Origin: Nonomuraea deserti
GTDB taxonomy: Bacteria > Actinomycetota > Actinomycetes > Streptosporangiales > Streptosporangiaceae
Direction: 5' to 3'
NCBI RefSeq assembly: GCF_004348685.1
Contig: NZ_SMKO01000082.1
Location: forward strand, 1-38,570
DNA length: 38,570 nucleotides
Every line of letters starts with the position of its first letter. Positions within the stretch are counted from its first letter, which is position 1. Positions 1 through 7,885 of this stretch are shown here, one piece after another. A program made the translations under genes and the position numbers. The notes beneath the pieces are model-generated. The model saw only the letters and a program-made list of their open reading frames with translations, searched no databases and was not told the origin of the DNA.

Positions 1-1
1 C

Positions 2-796
2 CCCGTCCCGCCCTTTCAGGGGACGTCCCCCGCCGCTCCGGGGACGTCCGCCAGGACGTCCGGAGCGTCCCCCGACACGTCCGATGCGTCCCACGACGCT
101 CCCGGGACGTCCGTCGAGACGTCCGGCGCGTTCCCCGAGACGTCAGGCGCGTCCCACGACGCTCCCGGGACGTCCGGGACGTCCCACGGCACTGCCGGGC
201 CGCCCGGCGACACGTCCGGGACGGCCGGGCTGCCGCCCGTGCTCGCCGGGCACGTCGAAGGACATCTCGCCGCGGCCCGCCGCATGGCGGAGCTGGTCCC
301 GGACGTCGAGGCCGTGGCGGACCTGCTCATCGAGGCCTTCGCCCGCGGCGGCATCCTCTACACGATGGGCAACGGCGGCAGCGCGGCCGACGCCCAGCAC
401 CTCACGGGCGAGCTGGTCGGCCACTACAAGCGCGACCGCCGCCCGCTGCCCGCGGTGACGCTCACGACCGACGCGACGGTCATGACGTGCATCGCCAACG
501 ACTACGCCTACGACGAGGTCTTCGCCCGGCAGGTCCAGGCCCTCGCCCGGCCAGGAGACGTCGTGGCGGCGTTCACCACCAGCGGAAACTCACCCAACGT
601 GGTCGAGGCGCTGGCGACCGCACAGAGCAGGGGAGCGGTCACGGTACTCTTCGGCGGCGGCGACGGCGGAGCCGCCGCGAAGCACGCCGACCACCTCCTT
701 CTCGCCCCCTCGTCCGAGACCCCGCGCATCCAGGAGATCCACACACTGATGCTGCACATGATCAGCGACAAGGTCGACGCATGGGCCGCCGCATGA
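2..796 (+). CDS. SIS-domain phosphosugar isomerase (GmhA-like), 5' end possibly outside the window
   Basis: The C-terminal ~185 residues are a SIS (sugar isomerase) domain of the sedoheptulose-7-phosphate isomerase type. Visible motifs are GNGGSAADAQHLTGELVG, where the His and Glu correspond to GmhA metal/catalytic positions, and FTTSGNSPNV, a phosphosugar-binding Ser/Thr loop. It is a cytosolic enzyme that probably isomerises a phosphorylated sugar. The frame is open to the left edge with no stop, and the first ~79 codons are Thr/Ser/Gly/Pro-rich 21-residue repeats. A GTG at 239 would start a domain-only protein, but I see no Shine-Dalgarno there, so the start may lie further left or within the repeats. 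The stop overlaps the next ATG (ATGA at 793-796), so translation is coupled to the alpha-mannosidase. True GmhA activity is not certain; in this context another sugar phosphate, such as one derived from mannose, is equally plausible. Confidence 0.8.
   Translation, partial: PVPPFQGTSPAAPGTSARTSGASPDTSDASHDAPGTSVETSGAFPETSGASHDAPGTSGTSHGTAGPPGDTSGTAGLPPVLAGHVEGHLAAARRMAELVPDVEAVADLLIEAFARGGILYTMGNGGSAADAQHLTGELVGHYKRDRRPLPAVTLTTDATVMTCIANDYAYDEVFARQVQALARPGDVVAAFTTSGNSPNVVEALATAQSRGAVTVLFGGGDGGAAAKHADHLLLAPSSETPRIQEIHTLMLHMISDKVDAWAAA
23..211 (+). repeat. Three degenerate 63-bp (21-codon) tandem repeats
   Basis: Units lie at 23-85, 86-148 and 149-211. The first 28 bp of units 2 and 3 are identical (86-113 and 149-176), and unit 1 differs from unit 2 by scattered substitutions. 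The period is a multiple of three and stays in the isomerase frame, giving units such as ASHDAPGTS followed by (V/G)-E/T-rich residues. Each unit contains several ACGTCC words. Confidence 0.8.
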
Positions 797-3405
797 CCAG
801 ACGCCCTGACCCCACGTCCGCCGCTCCCACGTCCGCCGCCCGCACGTCCGCCGCCCCCATGGCGAACGCCCCCTCGGGCGCGCAGCCCGAGGGCCTGCCC
901 CGCGCGCCGCGACCGGCCGCCACCCCCGGCCGCACCCTGCACATGATCGGCAACGCGCACCTCGACCCGGTGTGGTTGTGGCCGTGGCAGGAGGGCTACC
1001 AGGAGGCGCGGGCGACGTTCTGGTCGGCGATCCACCGTATGGATGAATATCCCGACTTCGTCTTCACCTGCGACCAGGTCGTCCTGCTGTCGTGGGTGGA
1101 GGAGTCCGACCCCGAGCTGTTCGCCAGGATCAAGGAGAAGGTCGCCGAGGGCCGCTGGGTGATGACCGGCGGCTGGTGGGTGGAGCCCGACTGCAACATG
1201 CCGTCGGGGGAGTCGTTCGTCCGCCAGGGCCTGTACGGCCAGCGCTACCTGAAGGAGAAGTTCGGGGTCACCGCGTCGGTCGGCATGAACGTCGACCCGT
1301 TCGGCCACAACGCCATGCTGCCCGCCATCCTGCGCGGGCAGGGCATGGACTCCTACTGCTTCCTGCGCCCCGGGCCGCACGAGAGCGAGTTGCCCGGCAC
1401 GATGTTCTGGTGGGAGGCGCCCGACGGCAGCCGCGTGCTGGCGTACCGCATCCCGTTCGAATACTGCAGCCCGCCCGGCGAGGTCGCGGGGCAGACCGAG
1501 AAGGCGCTCGGCCAGCTCGACCGCTCGCTCGGCGACCTGATGATCTTTTACGGCGTCGGCAACCACGGCGGCGGGCCCACCAAGGCCAACATCGAGTCCA
1601 TCCACCGCTACGACCGGATGGGCACGTTCGGCGAGCTGACGATGTCGTCGCCGCGCCGCTACTTCGACGAGACGGCCAAGCGCCTCGGCGAGAAAGGGCT
1701 GGCCGAGCTGCCGGTGTGGCGCGACGACCTGCAGCACCACGCGGCCGGCTGCTACTCCTCGCACTCCGGCGTCAAGGCGTGGCAGCGCAGGGCGCAGGCG
1801 GCCGTGCTGTCGGCCGAGCGGTGGGCCGCGATCGCCGGCCACGACGCCCGCGCCGACCTGGAACGCGCGTGGAAGCAGGTGCTGTTCAACCAGTTCCACG
1901 ACGTGCTGCCGGGCTCGGCCATCGAGCCGGCGTACGACGACGCCCGCGACCAGCTCGGCGAGGCCGTGGCGATCTCCAAGCGGATCATCACCAGGGCGCA
2001 CAACGTGATCGCCCGCGACGTGCGGGTGCCCGAGGAGACCGGCACCCAGCCGGTGCTCGTCTTCAACCCGCACCCGTGGCCGGTCACCACCCGGGTCGAG
2101 ATGCAGTACGGCCTCGCACCCAACGGCGTGCACGTCGTGGACGCCGACGGCGCCGACGTGCCGTGCCAGCGCACCCAGTCGGTGGCGACCACCGACGACA
2201 AGGGCCGCGGCGCCACCGTGTTCCAGGCGGAGCTGCCGCCGCTGGGCTACCGCCTCTACCGGCTGCGCCAGGGCCCCGGCATGCACGCGGCCGGCACGCT
2301 GTCGGCCTCCGAGTTGCACATCGAGAACGACGTGCTCCGCCTGGAGCTCGACCCCGGCACGGGCTGGCTGGCCAGCCTGCTCGACAAGCGCACCGGCGTC
2401 GACCTGGTGGCCGGGGCGGCGGGCGAGCACACCCAGATCTGCGAGGACCCGACCGACACCTGGGGACACCGCGTCGTGTCCTACGACTGGCCGGGCGAGG
2501 CGATGGCGACCACCGGCATCGTGCTGCGCGAGAACGGCCCGCTGCGCGCCCGCATCCGGGTCGAGCGGGCGTGGGGCCGCTCGACGATGACCGAGGAGTT
2601 CATCCTGGGCGCGGGCGACGACGACGCGGTCGAGGTACGCGTCACGCTCGACTGGCGCGAGCGGGCGCACCTGATGAAGCTGCGCTTCCCTGTCGCGCTG
2701 GAGAACCCCGCGGCCACGTACGAGATCCCGTTCGCGCACCTCGGCAGGCCGATCGACGGGGCCGAGGAGCCCGCCCAGTCGTGGGTGGACCTGTCGGGCG
2801 CCGTCGCCGGCACGCGCGCCGGGCTGGCCGTGGTGAACAACGCCAAGCACGGCTACGACGTCGCCCCGCCGAGCGCCGGCCGCGACCACAGCATCGGCAT
2901 CACGGCCGTGCGCAGCCCTGTCTACGCCTGGCACGACCCCCGGCTGCTCGACCCCGACGGCCACTACTCCTACCAGGACCAGGGCACGCAGCGGTTCACG
3001 TACCTGCTGGTGCCGCACGCGGGCGACTGGCGCGCCGCCGGGCTGACCCGCCGGGCGGCGGTGCTCGGCTCCCCGGTGCGGGCGATGCTGGAGAGCTTCC
3101 ACGACGGCCCGCTTCCCCCGGCGCGCGGCTACCTCGACGACGGCGGCGGCCAGGTCATGGTCACCGCGGTGAAACTGCACGAGGACGCGCCGCGCGACCT
3201 GGTGGTACGCGCCGTGGAGAGCACCGGGCGGGCGGCCGTGGCCACGCTCGACATCCCGCTGGCCGGCGTCAGGCTCACGGCCGACTTCGGGCCGAGCCAG
3301 ATCCGTACGTTCCGGATCCCGCTGGACGATCCGCACTCCGCCGTGGAGACCGACCTGATCGAGCTCGGCACCCGCAAGGGCGCGTTCACCGTGGAGTCGT
3401 GGTGA
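793..3405 (+). CDS. Glycoside hydrolase family 38 alpha-mannosidase
   Basis: An 870-residue retaining alpha-mannosidase. The N-terminal catalytic domain shows the GH38 zinc-site motif GNAHLDPVWLW (His56, Asp58) and the nucleophile motif NVDPFGHN (Asp168). A middle helical domain (FNQFHDVLPGSAIEPAYDD) and a C-terminal beta-sandwich (FNPHPWPVTTRVE onward) complete the usual architecture. No signal peptide is present, so it probably trims mannosides in the cytosol. The first ~48 residues are low complexity and begin with three PTSAA-like repeats. The ATG at 793 overlaps the isomerase stop, and the TGA at 3403-3405 overlaps the GTG of the next gene (GTGA at 3402-3405), so the three genes form one coupled operon. 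An internal ATG at 859 could give a shorter protein lacking the repeats. Confidence 0.92.
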   Translation: MTRRPDPTSAAPTSAARTSAAPMANAPSGAQPEGLPRAPRPAATPGRTLHMIGNAHLDPVWLWPWQEGYQEARATFWSAIHRMDEYPDFVFTCDQVVLLSWVEESDPELFARIKEKVAEGRWVMTGGWWVEPDCNMPSGESFVRQGLYGQRYLKEKFGVTASVGMNVDPFGHNAMLPAILRGQGMDSYCFLRPGPHESELPGTMFWWEAPDGSRVLAYRIPFEYCSPPGEVAGQTEKALGQLDRSLGDLMIFYGVGNHGGGPTKANIESIHRYDRMGTFGELTMSSPRRYFDETAKRLGEKGLAELPVWRDDLQHHAAGCYSSHSGVKAWQRRAQAAVLSAERWAAIAGHDARADLERAWKQVLFNQFHDVLPGSAIEPAYDDARDQLGEAVAISKRIITRAHNVIARDVRVPEETGTQPVLVFNPHPWPVTTRVEMQYGLAPNGVHVVDADGADVPCQRTQSVATTDDKGRGATVFQAELPPLGYRLYRLRQGPGMHAAGTLSASELHIENDVLRLELDPGTGWLASLLDKRTGVDLVAGAAGEHTQICEDPTDTWGHRVVSYDWPGEAMATTGIVLRENGPLRARIRVERAWGRSTMTEEFILGAGDDDAVEVRVTLDWRERAHLMKLRFPVALENPAATYEIPFAHLGRPIDGAEEPAQSWVDLSGAVAGTRAGLAVVNNAKHGYDVAPPSAGRDHSIGITAVRSPVYAWHDPRLLDPDGHYSYQDQGTQRFTYLLVPHAGDWRAAGLTRRAAVLGSPVRAMLESFHDGPLPPARGYLDDGGGQVMVTAVKLHEDAPRDLVVRAVESTGRAAVATLDIPLAGVRLTADFGPSQIRTFRIPLDDPHSAVETDLIELGTRKGAFTVESW
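811..855 (+). repeat. Three 15-bp in-frame tandem repeats in the mannosidase N-terminus
   Basis: Copies CCCACGTCCGCCGCT, CCCACGTCCGCCGCC and CGCACGTCCGCCGCC encode PTSAA, PTSAA and RTSAA. They share the ACGTCC core with the repeats in the upstream isomerase gene. Confidence 0.85.
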
Positions 3406-5285
3406 CCGGCCCGCTGCTGCTCGCCGACCCTGACGGCGGCGAGGTGGCCGTCGAGGTGCTGGGCGCGGGACCGTACACCACGAGCGGGCGGTGGGGCGAG
3501 CGGCGCGCGACGGGCCGCCGCGAGCTGCGCCTGACCATCCGGTACGACGGCGCCGAGCCCTCCGCCGGCACCGTGCGCGTCAGCAGGCGGGTGCCCGCCA
3601 CAGACCCGTGGTGGCTCATTCCCGGCCTGTTCTACGGCGAGAACCGGCCGGTGGCGTGCCGGCGGGTGTTCCCCCGCTTCGAGGCCGGCGCCGACCGGCC
3701 CGACGAGATGGTCTCGGCCCGGTGGGGGTTCCGCGCGGACCGGGCGGCCACCCCCGCCGTCATGGTGTGGGGCGACGAGGCGGGCGCCTGCCTGATCGCG
3801 GACGAGGAATCGGCGCTCGGCACCACCGGCCTGGCCGTCGAGCACGCGGCGGGGGAGGCCACGATCGCGCTGCTCTTCCCGTACCAGGAGTTCCCGATCA
3901 CCTACTACGGCTCGGCGCTGGCGCTGCCCGCCGAGGCCGCCACGCACGTCTGGCAGCCCGGCGAGTCGCACGAGCTGACCGTGGCGGCGTGCCCGCTGCC
4001 GGCCGACCGGCACGCGTACGCGCCGCTGCTGCGCGAGGACCGCGAGCTGCGCCTGCCCGCCGCGCCCGTCGAGCCGTGGCAGGACGTCGAGGAGGCGGCC
4101 GGCATCGCCGCCGAGGGCCTCTACCGCTGGCACTACGATCCCGACCCCGGGGTGCTGCTGGAGACGGTCGGGTTCGACCGGGAGGTCAGCGGCGCCGACG
4201 GCGAGCGGGTCGACCGGCAGGCCATGCACGTCGGCTGGGTGAGCGGCATCCCGTGGGCGGCCGCGCTGCTGGAGCACGGCCTGCGGACCGGCCGGCCCGA
4301 GCAGGTCGCCGCCGCCTCGCGGGTGATCGACTTCATCTGCGCCAACCTGTCGCCGTCCGGCACGTTCTGGGGCACGTGGTACCGCCGTTCGGGCTGGTCG
4401 CAGAGCTGGAGCCACACCAAGGACGCCCTGCACGCCCGCACGCTGGGGGAGGCGACACTGTTCCTGCTGCGGGCGCTCCGCCACCGGCCCGACCCGGCCT
4501 GGCAGGCGGCGGCCCGCTCCAACCTGGACGTGATGGTGGCCCGCCAGCGGCCCGACGGCAACCTCGGCACCCTCCACCACGCGGCCACCGGCGAGGTGCT
4601 GTCCTGGTCGGGCGCGTCCGGGCTGACCTGGATCGCGGCCCTGTGCGAGGCGGGCGGCGAGACGTGCCTGCGGGCCGCGGAACGGGCGGGCGACTATTAC
4701 GCGGCCTTCGTCGAGGACGAGTTCATCTACGGCGCTCCCGAGGACGTCGACCTGGCGCCGACGTCGGAGGACGGCTACGCGGCCGTCATCGCGTACATGG
4801 CGCTGCACCGGGCCACGGGCGCCGCCCGCTGGCTCGACCTGGCCCGCCGCGCCGCCGACTGGACGCTCACCTTCCGCTACTCGTACAACGTGCGCTTCGG
4901 CCCCCGCACTCCCCTGGGCGTGTACGGCTTCGCCACCCGCGGCGCCGACCAGGCGTCACCGTCCAACCAGCACCTGCACGCCTACGGCCTGGTGTGCACC
5001 GACGAGCTGATCGCCCTGTCGGAGGCGCTCGGCGACCCCTACTACGCCGAGCGGGCGCACGAGACGCTGGCCTGTTTCCGCCAGTTGCTGCCCGCCGCGG
5101 ACGGCGACGTGAACGCCTACCGCGGCATGATCACCGAGCGTTACTACCAGACGGACTGCTTCCAGCCCAAGGGCATGTACCTGACGCTGTCGCACGCCTG
5201 GAGCGCCGGGGTGCTGCTGCTGGCCTGCGAGCAGGTGCTGGCCCGTGACCGGGCCTCCATGGCGGCGAGTCACGGCTCCAGGTAG
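3402..5285 (+). CDS. (alpha/alpha)6-barrel glycosidase-like protein of unknown specificity
   Basis: A 627-residue protein. The first ~230 residues are beta-rich (WWLIPGLFYGENRPVACRRVFPRF, then ALLFPYQEFPITYYGS). The C-terminal ~350 residues look like a six-hairpin glycosidase barrel: repeated helical hairpins with aromatic and acidic loops such as GTFWGTWYRRSGWSQSWSHTKDA, APTSEDGYAAVIAYMALH and ASPSNQHLHAYGL. Many such barrels hydrolyse or epimerise oligosaccharides, and the coupling to a GH38 mannosidase supports a glycan-degrading role. I cannot assign a numbered GH family or catalytic residues. The GTG start overlaps the mannosidase TGA. The 3' end overlaps the convergent response regulator by 16 bp. 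Confidence 0.75.
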   Translation: MTGPLLLADPDGGEVAVEVLGAGPYTTSGRWGERRATGRRELRLTIRYDGAEPSAGTVRVSRRVPATDPWWLIPGLFYGENRPVACRRVFPRFEAGADRPDEMVSARWGFRADRAATPAVMVWGDEAGACLIADEESALGTTGLAVEHAAGEATIALLFPYQEFPITYYGSALALPAEAATHVWQPGESHELTVAACPLPADRHAYAPLLREDRELRLPAAPVEPWQDVEEAAGIAAEGLYRWHYDPDPGVLLETVGFDREVSGADGERVDRQAMHVGWVSGIPWAAALLEHGLRTGRPEQVAAASRVIDFICANLSPSGTFWGTWYRRSGWSQSWSHTKDALHARTLGEATLFLLRALRHRPDPAWQAAARSNLDVMVARQRPDGNLGTLHHAATGEVLSWSGASGLTWIAALCEAGGETCLRAAERAGDYYAAFVEDEFIYGAPEDVDLAPTSEDGYAAVIAYMALHRATGAARWLDLARRAADWTLTFRYSYNVRFGPRTPLGVYGFATRGADQASPSNQHLHAYGLVCTDELIALSEALGDPYYAERAHETLACFRQLLPAADGDVNAYRGMITERYYQTDCFQPKGMYLTLSHAWSAGVLLLACEQVLARDRASMAASHGSR

Positions 5286-5701
5286 CGCAGGACGGCCAGC
5301 ACCCGCCGGTGGTCGCCGCGCGACGGGGGCAGGCCGAGCTTGGCGAAGATCTGCGTGACGTGCTTCTCCACGGAGCCGTACGACAGGAACAGGGCGGAGG
5401 CGATCGCGGCGTTGGAACGGCCCTCGGCCATCAGGGCCAGCACGTCGCGTTCGCGGTCGGTGAGCTCCCGCAGGTCCTCCGCCCGCCCGCGCAGCCGGAT
5501 GGCGGCGCGCAGGCCCTCGTCGGTGTGGGTGGGCGGCATGCGGATGTCCACCACGGCCACGTCGGGCCGGTGCTCGGCCACGGCCGCGCACAACGCGGCG
5601 GCGTCGCCCACGGCGGCGGCGACCTCGTGGCCCCTGCCGGTCAGCAGGAGCGACAGCCCGTCGCGGATCACCCCGGCGTCCTCCGCGATCACGATGCGCA
5701 T
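5270..5701 (-). CDS. LuxR/NarL-type response regulator with an internal deletion in the receiver domain
   Basis: Only 143 residues against about 210-220 for the family. The N-terminal half is a receiver (MRIVIAEDAGVIRDGL, acidic pocket; VAVVDIRMPP, phospho-acceptor Asp). After EGLRAAIRLR the sequence jumps directly to EDLRELTDRERDVLALMAEGRSN, the start of the LuxR helix-turn-helix (to FAKLGLPPSRGDHRRVLAVLRYLEP). The second half of the receiver, including the conserved Lys and the region usually reading YLLKDRV, is absent (about 70 residues). The frame is intact and AAGGAG precedes the ATG, so a protein could still be made, but normal phosphorylation-dependent switching is unlikely. The partner kinase upstream is only a stub. 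It is either a constitutive DNA-binding relic or a pseudogene in the making. Confidence 0.8.
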   Translation of the reverse strand: MRIVIAEDAGVIRDGLSLLLTGRGHEVAAAVGDAAALCAAVAEHRPDVAVVDIRMPPTHTDEGLRAAIRLRGRAEDLRELTDRERDVLALMAEGRSNAAIASALFLSYGSVEKHVTQIFAKLGLPPSRGDHRRVLAVLRYLEP

Positions 5702-5712
5702 GCCGCTCTCCT

Positions 5713-5900
5713 TCACGCTCGCGCGGGCAGCTCCACGGTCACCACCGTAGGGCCACCGGGCGGACTGTCGATCTCCAGCGTCCCGTCCACCACGCGTACC
5801 CGGTCGGCCAGCCCGCGCAGCCCGGTGCCGTGGCCCATGGCCGCCCCGCCGGCGCCGTCGTCGCGGACGCGCAGCCGCAGCCGGTCGTCGCGCGCCGCCA
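5713..5900 (-). pseudogene. C-terminal stub of a two-component sensor histidine kinase
   Basis: About 60 residues match the end of a NarL-partner histidine kinase: LRLRVRDDGAGG (G1 box of the HATPase domain), GTGLRGLADRVRVVDGTLEID (G2 region) and the terminal PPGGPTVVTVELP. Everything upstream (membrane segments, dimerisation and phospho-acceptor domain, N box) is missing; the sequence before about 5900 no longer resembles a kinase. Its TGA (5713-5715) lies 11 bp before the response-regulator ATG, the usual arrangement for this gene pair, so this is the remnant of its cognate kinase. Confidence 0.8.
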
Positions 5901-6156
5901 GCTCGTGCTCTACATGAGCGGGGACCGCTGCACGATCGGGCACGCCACCCGCTACCTCGTCGACCTGACCCTGCCACCGCCCGGCACCGTCTGCCGGCCC
6001 GGCCGGACGTAGAACCGCCGCTCCGGCTACGCGCGCCGGGAGAGGGAGATTCCGGCCGGACCGAGGGACCGACTTGACGCAAAAATCACCCTTTATGGCG
6101 GCACGCAAGACGGGTCTTTAACGCGACGGACACGATCCCTTCATACCGTCGCTGAG

Positions 6157-7161
6157 ATGGCAAAACTGACAGGGGCCGCAGGGCCCGCGCTACTCTCCGC
6201 CCTCACCCTGGGCGCCTGCGCCGCGGGGCTCGGCGGGGCCGCGGTCCTGATCCCGGACGACCCGCCCGAAGGCCCTCCGGCCACCGTGTCGATCTCCGGC
6301 TCCGGCTCGACCGCGCAGAAGGGCGCGATGGACGCCTGGCGTGCCGAGTTCCGCCGGACGCATCCGGACCTGCGGGTGGACTACCGGGCCAACGGATCGG
6401 GAGCGGGCATCCGCGACTTCATCGCGGGCACCACCGCCTTCGCCGGCTCCGACGTCGCGATGCGGCCCTGCGAACAGGCGCGGGCCGACAGACGTTGCGG
6501 CAGCCGGGCGATGCACGTGCCCATGGTCGTAGGTCCCATCGCCCTGGCCTACAACCTGCCGTCCATGCCGGAACTGAAGTTGTCGCCCACCACCCTGAAC
6601 GGCATCTTCAGCGGGCGGATCATCAGGTGGAACGCACCGGAGATCGCCGCCGACAACCGCGGCATGCGCCTGCCGAACACGGGGATCCGCCCTTTCCACC
6701 GGTCCGACGACTCGGGCACGACCCACAACTTCACCGCCTATCTCAAGGCGGCGGGCCGCTGGCCGTACCGGCCGTCCAGGAAGTGGACCGGCTCCGGGCA
6801 GGGCGTCGCGGGGTCCGAGGGTGTTGCCGATGCCGTCCGGCACACCACGGGCTCCATCGGGTACGTGGAGTACGGGTTCGCCGGCGACGCCCGGTTGCGC
6901 ACCGCCAAGGTGCGCAACGCCTCCGGCCGGTACGTCGCGCTCTCGCCCGAGAGCGCCACCGAGGCCCTCCAGGGCGCCCGGATCGCCGACGGGGGGAACG
7001 ATCTCGTGGTGGAGTTCGACCACCGCGCCAGGGGCAAAGGCGCCTACCCCATCGTCCTGGTCACCTACGAGATCATCTGCTCGGAGAACCCCGGCCCGGC
7101 GGTGCGGACCTTCCTGCGTTACACCGCCGGCGACGCCGGCCAGTCGTACCTCTCCTTGTAG
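6157..7161 (+). CDS. pstS: PstS-like phosphate-binding lipoprotein, truncated by an in-frame amber codon
   Basis: 334 residues of a PBP-like substrate-binding protein. Residues 1-21 form a short signal with a lipobox-like LGAC (Cys21), so it is probably a membrane-anchored extracytoplasmic lipoprotein. Phosphate-binding motifs are visible: ISGSGSTAQ, ANGSGAGIRDFIAG, GSDVAM, LNGIFSGRIIRWN, RSDDSGTTHNFTAYL and SIGYVEYGFA. The reading frame stops at TAG (7159-7161) after AGQSYLSL, but the same frame then encodes a family-like C-terminal helix ending at 7227. No pstC, pstA or pstB follow, so this is an orphan binding protein. I did not find a convincing Pho box or ribosome site upstream. Confidence 0.85.
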   Translation: MAKLTGAAGPALLSALTLGACAAGLGGAAVLIPDDPPEGPPATVSISGSGSTAQKGAMDAWRAEFRRTHPDLRVDYRANGSGAGIRDFIAGTTAFAGSDVAMRPCEQARADRRCGSRAMHVPMVVGPIALAYNLPSMPELKLSPTTLNGIFSGRIIRWNAPEIAADNRGMRLPNTGIRPFHRSDDSGTTHNFTAYLKAAGRWPYRPSRKWTGSGQGVAGSEGVADAVRHTTGSIGYVEYGFAGDARLRTAKVRNASGRYVALSPESATEALQGARIADGGNDLVVEFDHRARGKGAYPIVLVTYEIICSENPGPAVRTFLRYTAGDAGQSYLSL

Positions 7162-7227
7162 GGTTACGCCCCGCTCCCGCATGACCTCCTCGCCAAGGTG
7201 CGTGCCCGGCTCGACGCCACCCGCTGA
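7162..7227 (+). pseudogene. Stranded C-terminal tail of the pstS gene
   Basis: Directly after the amber codon and in the same frame, 21 codons (GYAPLPHDLLAKVRARLDATR) and a TGA follow. The GYAPLP motif and the amphipathic helix are typical of the last residues of actinobacterial PstS proteins, so one point change to TAG is enough to explain the split. Confidence 0.75.
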
Positions 7228-7286
7228 TCGGAGGATCTCTGCTTCGGCAGCGGACGGGAGCACGGCGCCGGACACCGCCCAGCCAG

Positions 7287-7304
7287 CGCCGGACCGGGCC
7301 GGCG
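7287..7304. terminator. Possible bidirectional hairpin between convergent pstS and hxlR-type genes
   Basis: CGCCGG (7287-7292) pairs with CCGGCG (7299-7304) around a 6-nt loop, between the two converging stop codons. There is no T-run, as is common in actinobacteria. Confidence 0.4.
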
Positions 7305-7305
7305 T

Positions 7306-7752
7306 TCAGGACACCTTGCGCACGAACGCGTCGTCGGAACTGATCGGCTCGCCCGCGGCGTTCGTGACCTGGAGCCGGACGGGAAGCTCGTTCTTGACGT
7401 CGAGAAGCGCTGAGCGGGGCTCATCCCCCTCGAAGAGGTGCGTCTCCCCCCAGGTTCTGAGGGCCACGATGACGGCGAACAGCTCGCGGCCTTTCGCGGT
7501 GAGCGTGTACTCGTGGTAGGCGGACCCGTCGGTCGCCGGACCCATCGTCAAGATCCCCTGGGCCACGAGCTCACGGAGGCGGGACGCCAGGATGTTCTTG
7601 GCCAGCCCCAGGTTCCGCTGCAGCTCACTGAATCGACGGATGCCATCGAAGGCGTCCCGGATGATGAGCAGGGACCATCGATCCCCGATCACGTCGACCG
7701 TCCTGGCGACTGGACACTCCGCGTGCCGATGACTCACACCCCGTCCTTGCAT
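7306..7752 (-). CDS. HxlR-family transcriptional regulator
   Basis: 148 residues with the HxlR winged helix: CPVARTVDVIGDRWSLLIIRDAF, RRFSELQRNLGLAKNILASRLRELVAQGIL and YTLTAKGRELFAVIVALRTWGE. The Cys near residue 13 is at the place where redox- or aldehyde-sensing HxlR members carry a reactive cysteine, but this is only a positional remark. It is transcribed divergently from the nitrilase operon across 133 bp that contain two operator-like repeats, so it is the likely local regulator, probably a repressor of the operon and perhaps of itself. The C-terminal ~40 residues (DVKNELPVRLQVTNAAGEPI) form the usual extension. Confidence 0.9.
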   Translation of the reverse strand: MQGRGVSHRHAECPVARTVDVIGDRWSLLIIRDAFDGIRRFSELQRNLGLAKNILASRLRELVAQGILTMGPATDGSAYHEYTLTAKGRELFAVIVALRTWGETHLFEGDEPRSALLDVKNELPVRLQVTNAAGEPISSDDAFVRKVS

Positions 7753-7789
7753 GGACTCCCTGCCCGTCCGGCTGTCGAAAATTGACTCA

Positions 7790-7856
7790 CACGAGTGGTT
7801 GCAAGTTTAAACCAGTCTCCTCTAGAGTCGCCACGAGTGGTTTCAAATTGAAACTG
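7790..7856 (+). promoter_or_regulatory. Nitrilase-operon promoter with two HxlR-type operator repeats
   Basis: Two direct repeats starting CACGAGTGGTT lie at 7790-7814 and 7832-7856, 42 bp apart (about four helical turns). The second contains the perfect palindrome GTTTCAA-A-TTGAAAC (7840-7854); the first has an imperfect version, GTTGCAA-G-TTTAAAC. A candidate -35 TTGCAA (7799-7804) and -10 TAGAGT (7823-7828), 18 bp apart, place repeat 1 over the -35 and repeat 2 over the start point near 7835, which suits repression. The downstream ATG has a GAGGAGAGG ribosome site. Confidence 0.7.
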
Positions 7857-7885
7857 CTTGAGGAAGCACGGTTCGAGGAGAGGTC

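Noticed and set aside
508..3336. A 942-codon open frame antisense to the alpha-mannosidase
   Set aside because: Arg/Val/His-rich low-information protein caused by high-GC third positions of the real gene; no recognisable domain.
5830..6012. Short plus-strand open frame over the kinase stub
   Set aside because: Overlaps the clear HATPase remnant on the other strand and has no family resemblance.
6074..6102. TTGACG as a -35 for pstS
   Set aside because: No acceptable -10 lies 16-19 bp downstream.
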